From: CAWFQB01 sp965277875
GTDB lineage: Bacteria; Armatimonadota; Chthonomonadetes; Chthonomonadales; Chthonomonadaceae
Direction: 5' to 3'
NCBI GenBank assembly: GCA_965277875.1
Contig: CBDIDV010000002.1
Span: 2,542,001-2,606,000 of the forward strand
Length of the DNA stretch: 64,000 nucleotides
The stretch's first letter is position 1. Each line of letters begins with the position of its first letter. A program made the translations under genes and the position numbers. Of this stretch, positions 34,207-42,627 are shown one piece after another. The notes below the pieces were generated by a model that had not been told where the DNA came from, made no database searches, and saw nothing but the letters and a program-made list of their open reading frames with translations.

Positions 34207-35029
34207 CCGCAAACTTCCTTTCCATGCGCTTGAAGCTGTACGCCCCGCCCACGAACACGGCCACGCTCACAAAGGCGGCATACAGTGTCGTGGGTACGTT
34301 CAGCGTTCCCTGGTGGAGCAGCGACCAGCGAAAACCTTCCAGCAGGCTCGCCAGGGGGTTCAGCATATACAGCTTGTGATATTCCGCAGGAACCCGCGAG
34401 ACGGCATACGCGACCGGGCTGGCGTACAGCAAAAACTGCGTCATGACGGGCAGGATATACTGCACGTCCCTATAACTGACCATCAGGGCCGACGAGAACA
34501 GGCCCACCCCCGTCGCCAGCAGCAGGATCAGGAGCAGCCACACGGGCAGCAGCAGCAGGCCCACGCCTGGAACTACATGATAGAGCAGCATCAGCACGAC
34601 CATCATGCCCAGCGCGACGCCGAAATCCACAAGCGTGGAGAACAGCGTGGACAGGGGCAGGACCAGACGGGGAAAATACACTTTCGATACAAGCTGCGAG
34701 TTTTGGAGCAGACACCCGCTCACCTTCGTCAGCGAGCTGCTGAACGCGTTCCAGGCCAGCAGGCCGGCATACGAGAACAGAAAATACGGCACGCCATCGC
34801 TGGGCAGCTTGGCGACGCTGCCAAAGACGAACGAAAAGATGCCCGCCGCCAGCAGGGGCTGAAGGATGACCCAGATGGCGCCGAGCGCGGTCTGCCGATA
34901 GCGCAGCTTCACGTCGCGCCCCGCGAGGGTCGTCAGCAAGTCGCGATACTGCCAGATTTCGCCCAGGTTAAGCACGGCCCAGCCTTTGCTGGGGCGTATG
35001 GTAAGGTACGGCTGAACATTTTCAGACAA
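34196..35029 (-). CDS. wzm: Polysaccharide ABC exporter, permease subunit (Wzm-like)
   Basis: The 277-residue protein is an ABC-2 type permease. It begins with a cytoplasmic helix (LGEIWQYRDLLTTLAGRDVKLRYRQTALGAIW), the gate-helix motif of Wzm/TagG. Six membrane segments follow at about 50-75, 85-100, 135-160, 165-190, 205-225 and 250-268. The start appears to be a TTG at 35029 with a weak ribosome-binding site. It overlaps the wzt start by 11 bases, so the two are co-translated. It is divergent from the GT4 gene at 35461 across a 430-base gap. Confidence 0.9.
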   Translation of the reverse strand: MSENVQPYLTIRPSKGWAVLNLGEIWQYRDLLTTLAGRDVKLRYRQTALGAIWVILQPLLAAGIFSFVFGSVAKLPSDGVPYFLFSYAGLLAWNAFSSSLTKVSGCLLQNSQLVSKVYFPRLVLPLSTLFSTLVDFGVALGMMVVLMLLYHVVPGVGLLLLPVWLLLILLLATGVGLFSSALMVSYRDVQYILPVMTQFLLYASPVAYAVSRVPAEYHKLYMLNPLASLLEGFRWSLLHQGTLNVPTTLYAAFVSVAVFVGGAYSFKRMERKFADVI

Positions 35030-35341
35030 GAGTTTGCTCTTTTTCGTGTGAGGGCATTGGACGCGAGACAGCGCGAATGCGCCGCGTCGTTCCTGCCCCG
35101 GTACAGAATTTCCGCTTTACGGGCTGCCTGCTTTAGAAGGTACAGGGGAGAGGACAGCCACAATTATACCCCCAAACATATCGCCAAAAATAGGCAGGGG
35201 AGTTTCCGCGCCCAATCCCCGCGCCGCTGATGTTGTTGTAATTGTGGCAGGAACGGCAGGATACCATAGGGCAGCGGGGCTGAGGTGTACGCCGAGCGGT
35301 CATGCCACAGGCAATTTATGCCACAATTAACTTGTGCCATA
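35030..35341. other. Divergent intergenic region of the exporter locus
   Basis: These 312 bases separate the minus-strand exporter genes from the plus-strand glycosyltransferase genes and should hold promoters for both. I see no hexamer pair of good quality. CATAAT at 35338-35343 lies next to the small reading frame below. The direct repeat TATGCCACA.../TGTGCCATAAT is noted near 35317-35343. Confidence 0.35.
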
Positions 35342-35464
35342 ATGAAGGACAAAGGAAATCAAGGACAACGAAAGAAAACTTTCGACGAACTTTTTGATAA
35401 GCATGTTGACAAACTTTTTGGCAGACTTTTTGGCAAGTATGGCGGCGAGGACACGAGTAGATGA
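35342..35464 (+). CDS. Possible 40-residue coupled small ORF before GT4
   Basis: An ATG at 35342 opens 40 codons (MKDKGNQGQRKKTFDELFDK...). It ends with TGA at 35462-35464, which overlaps the ATG of the GT4 gene at 35461 in an ATGA arrangement typical of coupled translation. The middle contains a short repeated motif, FDELFDKHVDKLFGRLFGK, predicted as an amphipathic helix. There is no clear ribosome-binding site. No family is recognised. It may be a leader that couples translation, a small protein, or chance. Confidence 0.45.
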   Translation: MKDKGNQGQRKKTFDELFDKHVDKLFGRLFGKYGGEDTSR

Positions 35465-36702
35465 GAATAGCCGTATGGCACAACCTGCCCAGCGGGGGAG
35501 GCAAACGCGCCCTGTACCTGCACGTTCGGGGCCTGATACAGCGCGGGCATGACGTGGAGATATGGACGCCCGAATCCGGCAACCGCTCGTATCTGCCCCT
35601 GAGCGACCTGGCTCCCGAACATGTGACGCCGTTTCCGCGCCTGCCCGAAACGGCGGGCAATCCCGTCTCGGACGCCGTTCTGTCGTATCGCCGCGTCAAT
35701 ACCGAAATCGCGCGTATGAACGCGTCGTGCGCGCAGGCCGCGCAGGAGATGGCGGCGGGCAAATTCGATGTCCTGTTCGCCAACACGTGTTTTATTTACT
35801 TTGCGCCGGCTATCGGACGCTATGCCAAACTGCCGAGCGCGTTGTACCTGCAGGAACCCAACCGCAAGGTACACGAGGCCAATCCGCGCCTGCCGTGGAT
35901 CGGATACGACGCTTCCGAACTGTCGCAAAAGACGCCGCAGCGCGTCAAAGAGAGTCTGATTGGCGCGGCCCGTCAGCGCAAGGCGCGACTTCAGGCCCGC
36001 TACGAGGTGCAGAACGCCGCCGCGTATGACAGCGTTCTGGTCAACTCGTATTTCAGCCGCGAAAGTTTGCTGCGCTGCTATAACATCGCCGCGCAGGTGT
36101 GTTATCTGGGCATTGACGCCGCTAACTTCACCGAGCAGGGCCGCAAGCGGGAAGATTTTGTCGTGGGCATCGGGGCTTTGCAGGCGCACAAAAATATAGA
36201 ATTTGTGATCGAAGCGGTTGGGGCCATACCGGGCAACCGCCCGCGCCTTGTCTGGGTCGGCAACATGGTCGCGCCCGAATACAAAGAGCATTTGGAGCGG
36301 CTGGCCGAATCGCGCAAAGTGTGCCTTGAACTGAAGGTGATGATCTCCGACGCGGAACTCGTGGAACTGCTCAACCGCGCAATGGCTATGGTGTACGCGC
36401 CCCGGCTGGAACCGTTCGGCTACGCCCCCTTAGAAGCCAATGCCTGCGGCCTGCCCGTGATCGCCGTAGCGGAGGGCGGCGTGCGCGAAACCGTTGTAGA
36501 CGGCTTGAACGGCCTGCTCGTGGAAGCGCAGCCGGAAAAGATGGCGCAGGCTATCCAAACGCTGCGTCTCGATCCTGTCCTTGCCCGTCAGCTTGGCGAA
36601 AACGGTTTGCGTCGGGTACGGGAACACTGGTCATTGGACGCCGCGACCGAACGGCTGGAAGAAGCCCTGACGCGCACAAAGCAAATGGCGGCGTCACGCT
36701 GA
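35461..36702 (+). CDS. Glycosyltransferase family 4
   Basis: The 413-residue enzyme is a close paralogue of the GT4 at 29594-30841: MRIAVWHNLPSGGGKRALYLHVRGLIQRGH aligns throughout with its start. GT4 landmarks are SVLVNSYFSRESLL, CYLGIDAANF, GIGALQAHKNIEFVIEAV and the E-x7-E motif in LEPFGYAPLEANACGLPVIAVAEGG. It is predicted to be a cytoplasmic retaining glycosyltransferase. It overlaps the small reading frame by four bases and is followed by a GT2 gene on the same strand after 113 bases. Confidence 0.9.
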   Translation: MRIAVWHNLPSGGGKRALYLHVRGLIQRGHDVEIWTPESGNRSYLPLSDLAPEHVTPFPRLPETAGNPVSDAVLSYRRVNTEIARMNASCAQAAQEMAAGKFDVLFANTCFIYFAPAIGRYAKLPSALYLQEPNRKVHEANPRLPWIGYDASELSQKTPQRVKESLIGAARQRKARLQARYEVQNAAAYDSVLVNSYFSRESLLRCYNIAAQVCYLGIDAANFTEQGRKREDFVVGIGALQAHKNIEFVIEAVGAIPGNRPRLVWVGNMVAPEYKEHLERLAESRKVCLELKVMISDAELVELLNRAMAMVYAPRLEPFGYAPLEANACGLPVIAVAEGGVRETVVDGLNGLLVEAQPEKMAQAIQTLRLDPVLARQLGENGLRRVREHWSLDAATERLEEALTRTKQMAASR

Positions 36703-36815
36703 CCGCGCTTCTGGCATCAACTCAACTATTGCCGTGACTTGAAAACTCCTGTCCGCGCAGCCTGCGGCTAAACAGCCCTGTGATGTTTACAATAGGACAT
36801 TTGCGAGAAGAAACC

Positions 36816-37823
36816 ATGATCTCTGTGATTGTGCCGGTATATAACGCCGCGCGGTTCCTGACCCCCACCGTGCAAAGCGTGCTGGGGCAGACGTATGCGG
36901 ATTGGGAACTGCTGCTGGTCAACGACGGTTCTACGGACGGCACGGACGCGCTGGCGCACACCTTTGCCGCCCAGGACAGCCGCGTTCGCGCATTGGCGCA
37001 GGCCAATGCGGGGTGCGCGGCGGCGCGTAATCACGGCTTCGCGCACATCAACCCGGCCTCGGAATACGTAATTTTTCTGGATCACGACGACATCTGGGAG
37101 CCGGACGCTCTGGATACCCTGCTGCAAACCGCCCGCGCCCGTCCCAATGCGGTAGCCGCCGTGGCGAAAGCGAACGTGATGCAGCCGGATCAGGCGGACG
37201 CCGTGCAGCAGGCCATACAGCGCAAAATAGAAGACTTGAAAACCGACACGCAGGAAAAGGAACGGCGGCAAAATGCGTCGGGCGCGGCGGCGTCCACTAT
37301 TGACCAAACGCCACCGAACGGCGGTATAGAGACCGTTCCCGATACCGACGCCCTGACCTTCGACGGCCTGCTCTCATACTGCCCGATATGGACGATGGGA
37401 CAGGTCTTGATACGCTGCGAGGCTTTTACGCAGGCCGGGCGTCTCGATGTCCACTGCGCGCCCTCCGATGACTGGGATTTGTATCTCCGATTGGCCCTGT
37501 GCGGCGCGTTTGTAACCACGCCCAAAACCGGCATCCACTGGCGCAGCCACGACTACAACACCTCCAAGAACAAGCCGCTGATGCAGCAGGCCGAGGCCCG
37601 CGTCCGCGCCAAGCTGCTCGACAATCCCGGCCTGAGCGCCCGTCAGCGGCAAATGGTCGTCATCAGCATCCAGAACCCCACGCGCTATTTGTCCATGCTT
37701 CAGCTTCAATGGGCCAGGCAGAACGTGGGCCGTCATCGCTACGGCGAAGCCCTGCGCCAGACACGCCGCGCCGTGGGCAATTACGTCCGTTCCCTGCGTT
37801 CCGCCCCAACTTCGACGACATAA
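36816..37823 (+). CDS. Glycosyltransferase family 2
   Basis: The 335-residue enzyme starts at the ATG at 36816 (MISVIVPVYNAARFL), preceded by GAGAAG; the upstream ATG at 36780 is less likely. GT2 landmarks are VIVPVYNAARFLTPTVQSV, WELLLVNDGSTDGTD, VIFLDHDDIWEPDALD and PSDDWDLYLRLALCGAF. A variable, charged insert lies at about residues 125-165 (IQRKIEDLKTDTQEKERRQ). It is paralogous to the GT2 at 30956. It is followed 15 bases later by a DUF1963 gene. Confidence 0.9.
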   Translation: MISVIVPVYNAARFLTPTVQSVLGQTYADWELLLVNDGSTDGTDALAHTFAAQDSRVRALAQANAGCAAARNHGFAHINPASEYVIFLDHDDIWEPDALDTLLQTARARPNAVAAVAKANVMQPDQADAVQQAIQRKIEDLKTDTQEKERRQNASGAAASTIDQTPPNGGIETVPDTDALTFDGLLSYCPIWTMGQVLIRCEAFTQAGRLDVHCAPSDDWDLYLRLALCGAFVTTPKTGIHWRSHDYNTSKNKPLMQQAEARVRAKLLDNPGLSARQRQMVVISIQNPTRYLSMLQLQWARQNVGRHRYGEALRQTRRAVGNYVRSLRSAPTSTT

Positions 37824-37838
37824 ACGCGCTCACCGCCC

Positions 37839-38762
37839 ATGAACAAACAACAACTGCTCGAACGTATGTGTGAGGCCGGTCTGTCGCGCATCACCGCTGA
37901 TGTGGAACCCATGCTGATGCCCTCGATTCGACTGTTCACGCAGCCGACCCCGGAGGCTGATATTCCCACCGGCGCCTCAAAAATCGGCGGCAGCCCTGAT
38001 TTACCGCCGGGTTTTCAATGGCCTTGTTGTCTTCCTTTGCCAGAGAGTTCAGGATGGGCTGACGATTCGAGGCTTGGCGGGCCGCTGCGCTTTCTCGCCC
38101 AGATCAACTGCGCGGACATCGCCCCCTATGACACAGAACACGCGCTGCCGACCACAGGCCTGCTCACCTTCTTCTGCGCCATCTGGCGCGACGGCTTCCC
38201 GTGGAACAATGGAGATGATAGCTGGCTCGTCATTCACAGTGAGGTTTCCCTATCTTCCCTCCAGCGAACCTCGCAGCCACCATCAAAACCGGACGAAGGC
38301 TACTCACGCGATACCCACCCCTGCGCTCTCCACTTCGAGGAATACTACGCCCTGCCCGGCTCCGACGTTGGCCGAATAGGACTTACCGAGGCCGAGTGGG
38401 AAATTATGTGCGACAACTTGTGCGAGTTCATGTACGGCAAGGACAAGGAATATACTCATCTTCTGCTTGGCAGATCGCAGGATGTGCAGGGCGATATGGA
38501 GTGGGAATGTGAAGCCTTTCAGCCTGAACACGCACATACATGGATCCAATGGCACAATATGAGCAGCGCGGAACACAAACAATTTGACGCTGACATGCAC
38601 GAAAAGGGTAAAAAGGAATGGCGCTTGCTGCTGCAAGTGGAAACCGATCCTAACATTGATCTGGAATGGAATGGCTGGGGCATGGGGTACTTCTGGATAC
38701 GCAGGGACGACCTTGCGGCTCGCGACTTTGACCATACCTGCCTGGTAAATCAGCACACGTAA
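37839..38762 (+). CDS. DUF1963 (YwqG-like) protein, first copy
   Basis: The 307-residue protein matches the DUF1963/YwqG family: an N-terminal helical segment, IPTGASKIGGSPDLPPGFQWP, FLAQINCADI, LLTFFCAIW near residue 105, and near the end LLLQVETD. The family has a two-domain alpha/beta fold of unknown function and often occurs as lineage-specific duplicates. It is 15 bases after the GT2 gene and 6 bases before its paralogue, so it may be co-transcribed with both. There is no signal peptide. Confidence 0.82.
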   Translation: MNKQQLLERMCEAGLSRITADVEPMLMPSIRLFTQPTPEADIPTGASKIGGSPDLPPGFQWPCCLPLPESSGWADDSRLGGPLRFLAQINCADIAPYDTEHALPTTGLLTFFCAIWRDGFPWNNGDDSWLVIHSEVSLSSLQRTSQPPSKPDEGYSRDTHPCALHFEEYYALPGSDVGRIGLTEAEWEIMCDNLCEFMYGKDKEYTHLLLGRSQDVQGDMEWECEAFQPEHAHTWIQWHNMSSAEHKQFDADMHEKGKKEWRLLLQVETDPNIDLEWNGWGMGYFWIRRDDLAARDFDHTCLVNQHT

Positions 38763-38768
38763 CATATT

Positions 38769-39725
38769 ATGAACAGACAACAAGTGCTTGAGCGCATCCA
38801 TGAAGCAGGGCTGTCACGCATTGCCGACGACGTGGAAGCCCTTTTGAAACCTTCTATTCGGCTTATTGCTCATGTCTCCGACGATGCTCAAATACCTGTG
38901 GGCGCGTCGAAATTGGGTGGTTTGCCTGATTTGCCTGCCCATGTGGCGTGGCCGCAATGTAAAAGCATGTCGCCTGATGAGACGTACTGGATAGACGTGC
39001 AAAGGCAGGGTGGCCCGTTGTGGTTTCTCCTGCAAGTGAACCTGACAGATACAGCGTCAATGGATAGCGAGGCCACGCTGCCCCACGCAGGAATGCTTTA
39101 CTTCTTTGCCGCCCTGTGGAAAGATGGGTTTCCAATGGACGGCATCACGCCCGATTGCTGGAAGGTAATCTACTATGACGGCGATTTGACTTCGCTGCGC
39201 CGCACCCCTGTTCCTGTTATCCCGGAAGGGCTGCGAAACGCGCTGGAGTTGGAGAGTTACTTATCCGCAGAGTTCCAGATAAAACCCTGCACCTTTGAGT
39301 TGGAGCCGTACTACGCATTGCCTGCCGTCGCTTTGCACAGTATAGGTCTTGACGAGCGAGAAACGCAGATCGCCTACGATAAACTGTACGACCTGACACA
39401 CGGTAAGGACAAAGAGGCTACTCACCTGCTGCTTGGCAATGCACAGGAAACACAGAGCGATATGGGATGGGAATGTGAGTCCGCACAGCCGGAATATGCA
39501 AGTGTCTGGGACAACTGGCACAACACGAGCAGTGCAGAACACAAACAGTTCTATGCTAATATGCACAACCAGGGTGAAAAATGGTGTTTGCTGCTGCAGA
39601 TGGATAACGCCCCTGACATCGGTTTGATCTGGGAAGGGTATGGACGCGGCTACTTCTGGATACGCAAGGAAGACCTTGCCGCCCGCAACTTCGACCGCGT
39701 TTGTCTGGTGACGCAGCACACATAG
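38769..39725 (+). CDS. DUF1963 (YwqG-like) protein, second copy
   Basis: The 318-residue paralogue of the preceding gene shares the same layout: MNRQQVLERIHEAGLSRIADDVEALL, IPVGASKLGGLPDLPAHVAWP, WFLLQVNLTD, MLYFFAALW, HLLLGNAQETQSDMGWECE and the end ARNFDRVCLVTQHT. It starts only 6 bases after the first copy ends. Divergence is clear at protein level, so this is not a very recent duplication. It is the last gene before the IS982-family element, which lies 92 bases downstream. Confidence 0.82.
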   Translation: MNRQQVLERIHEAGLSRIADDVEALLKPSIRLIAHVSDDAQIPVGASKLGGLPDLPAHVAWPQCKSMSPDETYWIDVQRQGGPLWFLLQVNLTDTASMDSEATLPHAGMLYFFAALWKDGFPMDGITPDCWKVIYYDGDLTSLRRTPVPVIPEGLRNALELESYLSAEFQIKPCTFELEPYYALPAVALHSIGLDERETQIAYDKLYDLTHGKDKEATHLLLGNAQETQSDMGWECESAQPEYASVWDNWHNTSSAEHKQFYANMHNQGEKWCLLLQMDNAPDIGLIWEGYGRGYFWIRKEDLAARNFDRVCLVTQHT

Positions 39726-39817
39726 GACAGCAGGCAGCGCAATGGAATGCGTCGTCTGCTGTATACCGCCAAACCTCCGCTTGCATTTCACCCGCTAAAC
39801 CTGCTAAAATAAAAGTA

Positions 39818-40831
39818 GGGCCTTGTGCTAGTTAGGGCCTCGGTTTATAGAGTGTGCCTCCGAAACGTACAGACGTTTATCGCCAAACAAACCCTGTACT
39901 TCTCGGAGGACACACAAGATGATAACGCATTTTGACGACTTCTGCCTATGGGTGTATGTCGTTGTGGACGAAATCTGGCAAACACTCGCGCCCTACTTCG
40001 CGCATCCTGGCCCTACCTCGGTGTGCAGCGACAGCGAACTGCTCACCCTCGCCCTTGTAGGCGAGTGCCGAGGGTGGGACAAAGAGACCGACATGCTGCA
40101 CGAGTGGCAGGCGTACCGGCATTTGTTTCCGCATCTGCCCGAACGCAGCCGCTTCAACCGCCGACGCAGGCATCTGTGGCTGGCCTTCAACCTGATACGT
40201 CAGGCCCTGTTGCGTCTCTTAGATGTCGCCCAAGATCGGCAGTGCCTGCTCGACAGTTTGCCGGTTGCGGTCGTCGGCTTCCATCTGGCTCCGCAGGCAA
40301 GCCGCGCGTGGAAAGAACACGGCGCGACGTTCGGACGCGTGAGTTCCAAGAAGATTACTATCTTCGGCTACAAACTGCACCTGTTGTTGGCTGTGAACGG
40401 AACCATCCTCGACTTTGAACTCGCGCCTGCCAACGAAAGCGACTTGGCCGTCGGCGAAGAACTGCTGTCGGCTTATTCTGACCTGCTGGCGATGGGCGAC
40501 AAAGGCTACATCAGCCAGGAAGCGCAGGAGCAATGCACGACGCGCCATGTGCGCCTGCTTACCCTGCCGCGCAGGAACCAGAAACAGCAGGTGTCGCGTC
40601 AGGAACAACGCCGCTTCAACCGACTGCGGCAGATCATCGAGACGGTGAACGGACAACTGACGCAACAGTTCAACGTGGAAACCAACCACGCACGTAGTTT
40701 CTGGGGACTGTGTACGCGTTTGTACACCAAGATCACGGCTCATACGCTGTGCATCTACATCAACCGCTTGCTCGGCAAGGCAGAGTTCTTGCAGATCAAG
40801 GCACTGGCCTTCCCTAACTAGCACAAGGCCC
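39818..40831 (+). mobile_element. IS982-family insertion sequence, complete
   Basis: The element is 1014 bases with 20-base perfect terminal inverted repeats: GGGCCTTGTGCTAGTTAGGG at 39818-39837, and its reverse complement at 40812-40831. It is flanked by AAGTA on both sides (39813-39817 and 40832-40836), a likely target duplication of five bases. One intact transposase gene fills it. Intact ends and gene suggest recent, possibly active transposition. Confidence 0.92.
39919..40821 (+). CDS. IS982-family transposase
   Basis: The 300-residue protein fits the IS982 DDE transposase. The three acidic sites are likely in LLDSLPVAVVGF (first Asp), AMGDKGYIS (second Asp) and QIIETVNGQLTQQFN (Glu), with KKITIFGYKLHLLLAVNG between. 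The N-terminal part is a helical DNA-binding region. GGAGGACACACAAG precedes the ATG. The gene stops 10 bases inside the right inverted repeat, as usual for compact elements. No frameshift or internal stop is seen, so the enzyme is probably functional. Confidence 0.92.
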   Translation: MITHFDDFCLWVYVVVDEIWQTLAPYFAHPGPTSVCSDSELLTLALVGECRGWDKETDMLHEWQAYRHLFPHLPERSRFNRRRRHLWLAFNLIRQALLRLLDVAQDRQCLLDSLPVAVVGFHLAPQASRAWKEHGATFGRVSSKKITIFGYKLHLLLAVNGTILDFELAPANESDLAVGEELLSAYSDLLAMGDKGYISQEAQEQCTTRHVRLLTLPRRNQKQQVSRQEQRRFNRLRQIIETVNGQLTQQFNVETNHARSFWGLCTRLYTKITAHTLCIYINRLLGKAEFLQIKALAFPN

Positions 40832-41090
40832 AAGTAGGAATTCCCCTGACAGGCTGCCGCTCCCTTTTGCAACATGGTTTGTGAAGTTTTACGCAATGTC
40901 ACTTCCTCAGCAAGAGGTGAGCGTTTACGCAGAGCCGCGACTGCCTGTTCTATTTTTTGATCTGTTTGTTTCGTCGTCTGTTTTCGTAAGTACCCATTTA
41001 TTAGTATCCAATCGGCGCGTTGGGCGTTTTGCCCCTGTTACGGCAGCCAATACCCGAACGCGCCACTGTGAGCAAGGAGCATCGCCCTTC

Positions 41091-42488
41091 ATGGCAACCG
41101 GACACATCGTGCAGATACAGGGGCCTGTCGTAGACCTCGGTTTCAAGGCCGGCGAACTGCCCGCCATCAACAACGCCGTCACCATTCGCGACCTGACCCG
41201 CGAGATTGACCTCACCGTCGAGGTCGCGCAGCACATGGGCAACGATGTCGTGCGCTGCATCGCCATGTCGTCCACGGACGGCTTGGTGCGCGGCATGGAC
41301 GCCGAAGACACGGGTTCGCCCATCCTGGTTCCCGTCGGCGATCAGACACTCGGACGCGTACTGAACCTGCTGGGCAAGCCGATTGACGAGCGCGGCCCCA
41401 TCAACGCCACGACGAGTTGGCCCATCCACCGCGCCGCGCCCACGTTTTCGGAACAAAGCAGCGCGCAGGAAGTGCTGGAAACCGGCATCAAGGTCGTTGA
41501 CCTGCTGACGCCCTTCCTCAAAGGAGGCAAGATTGGACTGTTCGGCGGCGCGGGACTGGGCAAAACGGTTCTGATCCAGGAACTGATTACCAACATCGCG
41601 ACCGAACACGGCGGCTTCAGCGTGTTCGCGGGCGTGGGCGAGCGCACCCGCGAAGGCAACGACCTCTGGCTGGAAATGACCGAGTCGGGCGTTATCACCA
41701 AAACCGCAATGGTGTTCGGCCAGATGAACGAGCCGCCGGGCGCGCGCCTGCGCGTGGCCCTGTCTGCCCTGACGATTGCCGAATACTTCCGCGACGTGGA
41801 AGGCCAGGACGTGCTGCTGTTTGTGGACAACATTTTCCGCTTCGTGCAGGCGGGCGCGGAAGTGTCCGCTCTCCTCGGACGCATCCCCAGCGCGGTCGGC
41901 TACCAGCCCACCCTCGGTACGGAGATGGGAGCCTTGCAGGAGCGCATCACGAGTACCAAGAAGGGTTCGGTCACGAGCGTACAGGCCATCTACGTGCCTG
42001 CCGACGACCCTACCGACCCGGCCCCGGCTACCACCTTCGCCCATCTCGACGCGTATGTGTACCTGGAGCGCAAAGTCTCTGAAAAAGGCATCTATCCCGC
42101 TGTTGACCCGCTTGCCTCGACCTCGCGTATCCTCGATCCGCGCATTGTCGGCCAGGAGCATTACGACACGGCCCGCCAGGTACAGCAGATTTTGCAGAGG
42201 TACAAGGAACTGCAGGACATCATCGCCATCCTGGGCATTGACGAACTGAGCGACGACGACAAACTCGTTGTGGCCCGCGCCCGCCGCATCGAAAAGTTCA
42301 TGGGCCAGCCGTTCCGCGTGGCCGAGCAGTTCACGGGTCAGCCCGGAAAGTACGTGCCGGTCAAGGACACCATCCGCAGCTTCAAGGAACTGATCGCCGG
42401 ACAGCACGACGACCTGCCCGAACAGGCATTCAACCTCGTCGGCGACATTGATGAGGCCGTCGAAAAGGCGAAGACGCTCGGCGCATAG
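41091..42488 (+). CDS. atpD: ATP synthase F1 subunit beta
   Basis: The 465-residue catalytic subunit of F1 ATPase starts at MATGHIVQIQGPVVDL; the 70-residue upstream extension of the frame is not conserved. The P-loop is GGAGLGKTV (152-160), where the usual Val156 is Leu. GERTREGNDL, FVDNIFRFVQAGAEVSALLGRIPSAVGYQPTLGTEMG and DPATTFAHLDA-like ATTFAHLDAYVYLERKV are all intact. It makes or hydrolyses ATP at the membrane with the other F1 subunits. It is followed by atpC, but no atpA or atpG is near, so the operon is split. An IS982 element lies 260 bases upstream. Confidence 0.97.
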   Translation: MATGHIVQIQGPVVDLGFKAGELPAINNAVTIRDLTREIDLTVEVAQHMGNDVVRCIAMSSTDGLVRGMDAEDTGSPILVPVGDQTLGRVLNLLGKPIDERGPINATTSWPIHRAAPTFSEQSSAQEVLETGIKVVDLLTPFLKGGKIGLFGGAGLGKTVLIQELITNIATEHGGFSVFAGVGERTREGNDLWLEMTESGVITKTAMVFGQMNEPPGARLRVALSALTIAEYFRDVEGQDVLLFVDNIFRFVQAGAEVSALLGRIPSAVGYQPTLGTEMGALQERITSTKKGSVTSVQAIYVPADDPTDPAPATTFAHLDAYVYLERKVSEKGIYPAVDPLASTSRILDPRIVGQEHYDTARQVQQILQRYKELQDIIAILGIDELSDDDKLVVARARRIEKFMGQPFRVAEQFTGQPGKYVPVKDTIRSFKELIAGQHDDLPEQAFNLVGDIDEAVEKAKTLGA

Positions 42489-42492
42489 AAAT

Positions 42493-42605
42493 TAGCCGCA
42501 AATGAACGCGAATAAACGCAAATGAATTCAGGAGGGATTGAGCAGACTTACTGCATCGTTCTGCATAGAATTGTATTCGCGTTTGTTTGCGTTCATTTGC
42601 GGCTA
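42493..42605. repeat. Inverted repeat between atpD and atpC
   Basis: The left arm (42493-42526, from TAGCCGCAAATGAACGC) and right arm (42571-42605, to GCGTTCATTTGCGGCTA) are about 88 percent complementary; the outer 17 bases match exactly. The loop contains AGGAGGGATTG, a strong ribosome-binding-like string followed by an in-frame TTG for atpC. The right arm resembles the hairpin at 10717-10757. Thus a dispersed repeat sits inside the atp operon. Confidence 0.75.
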
Positions 42606-42627
42606 TCGTAAGTTTCAGGAGATTTAC

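Noticed and set aside
41001..42407. A 468-residue open frame on the minus strand opposite atpD
   Set aside because: It is an antisense shadow of atpD, which has full motif support; no family is recognisable in it.
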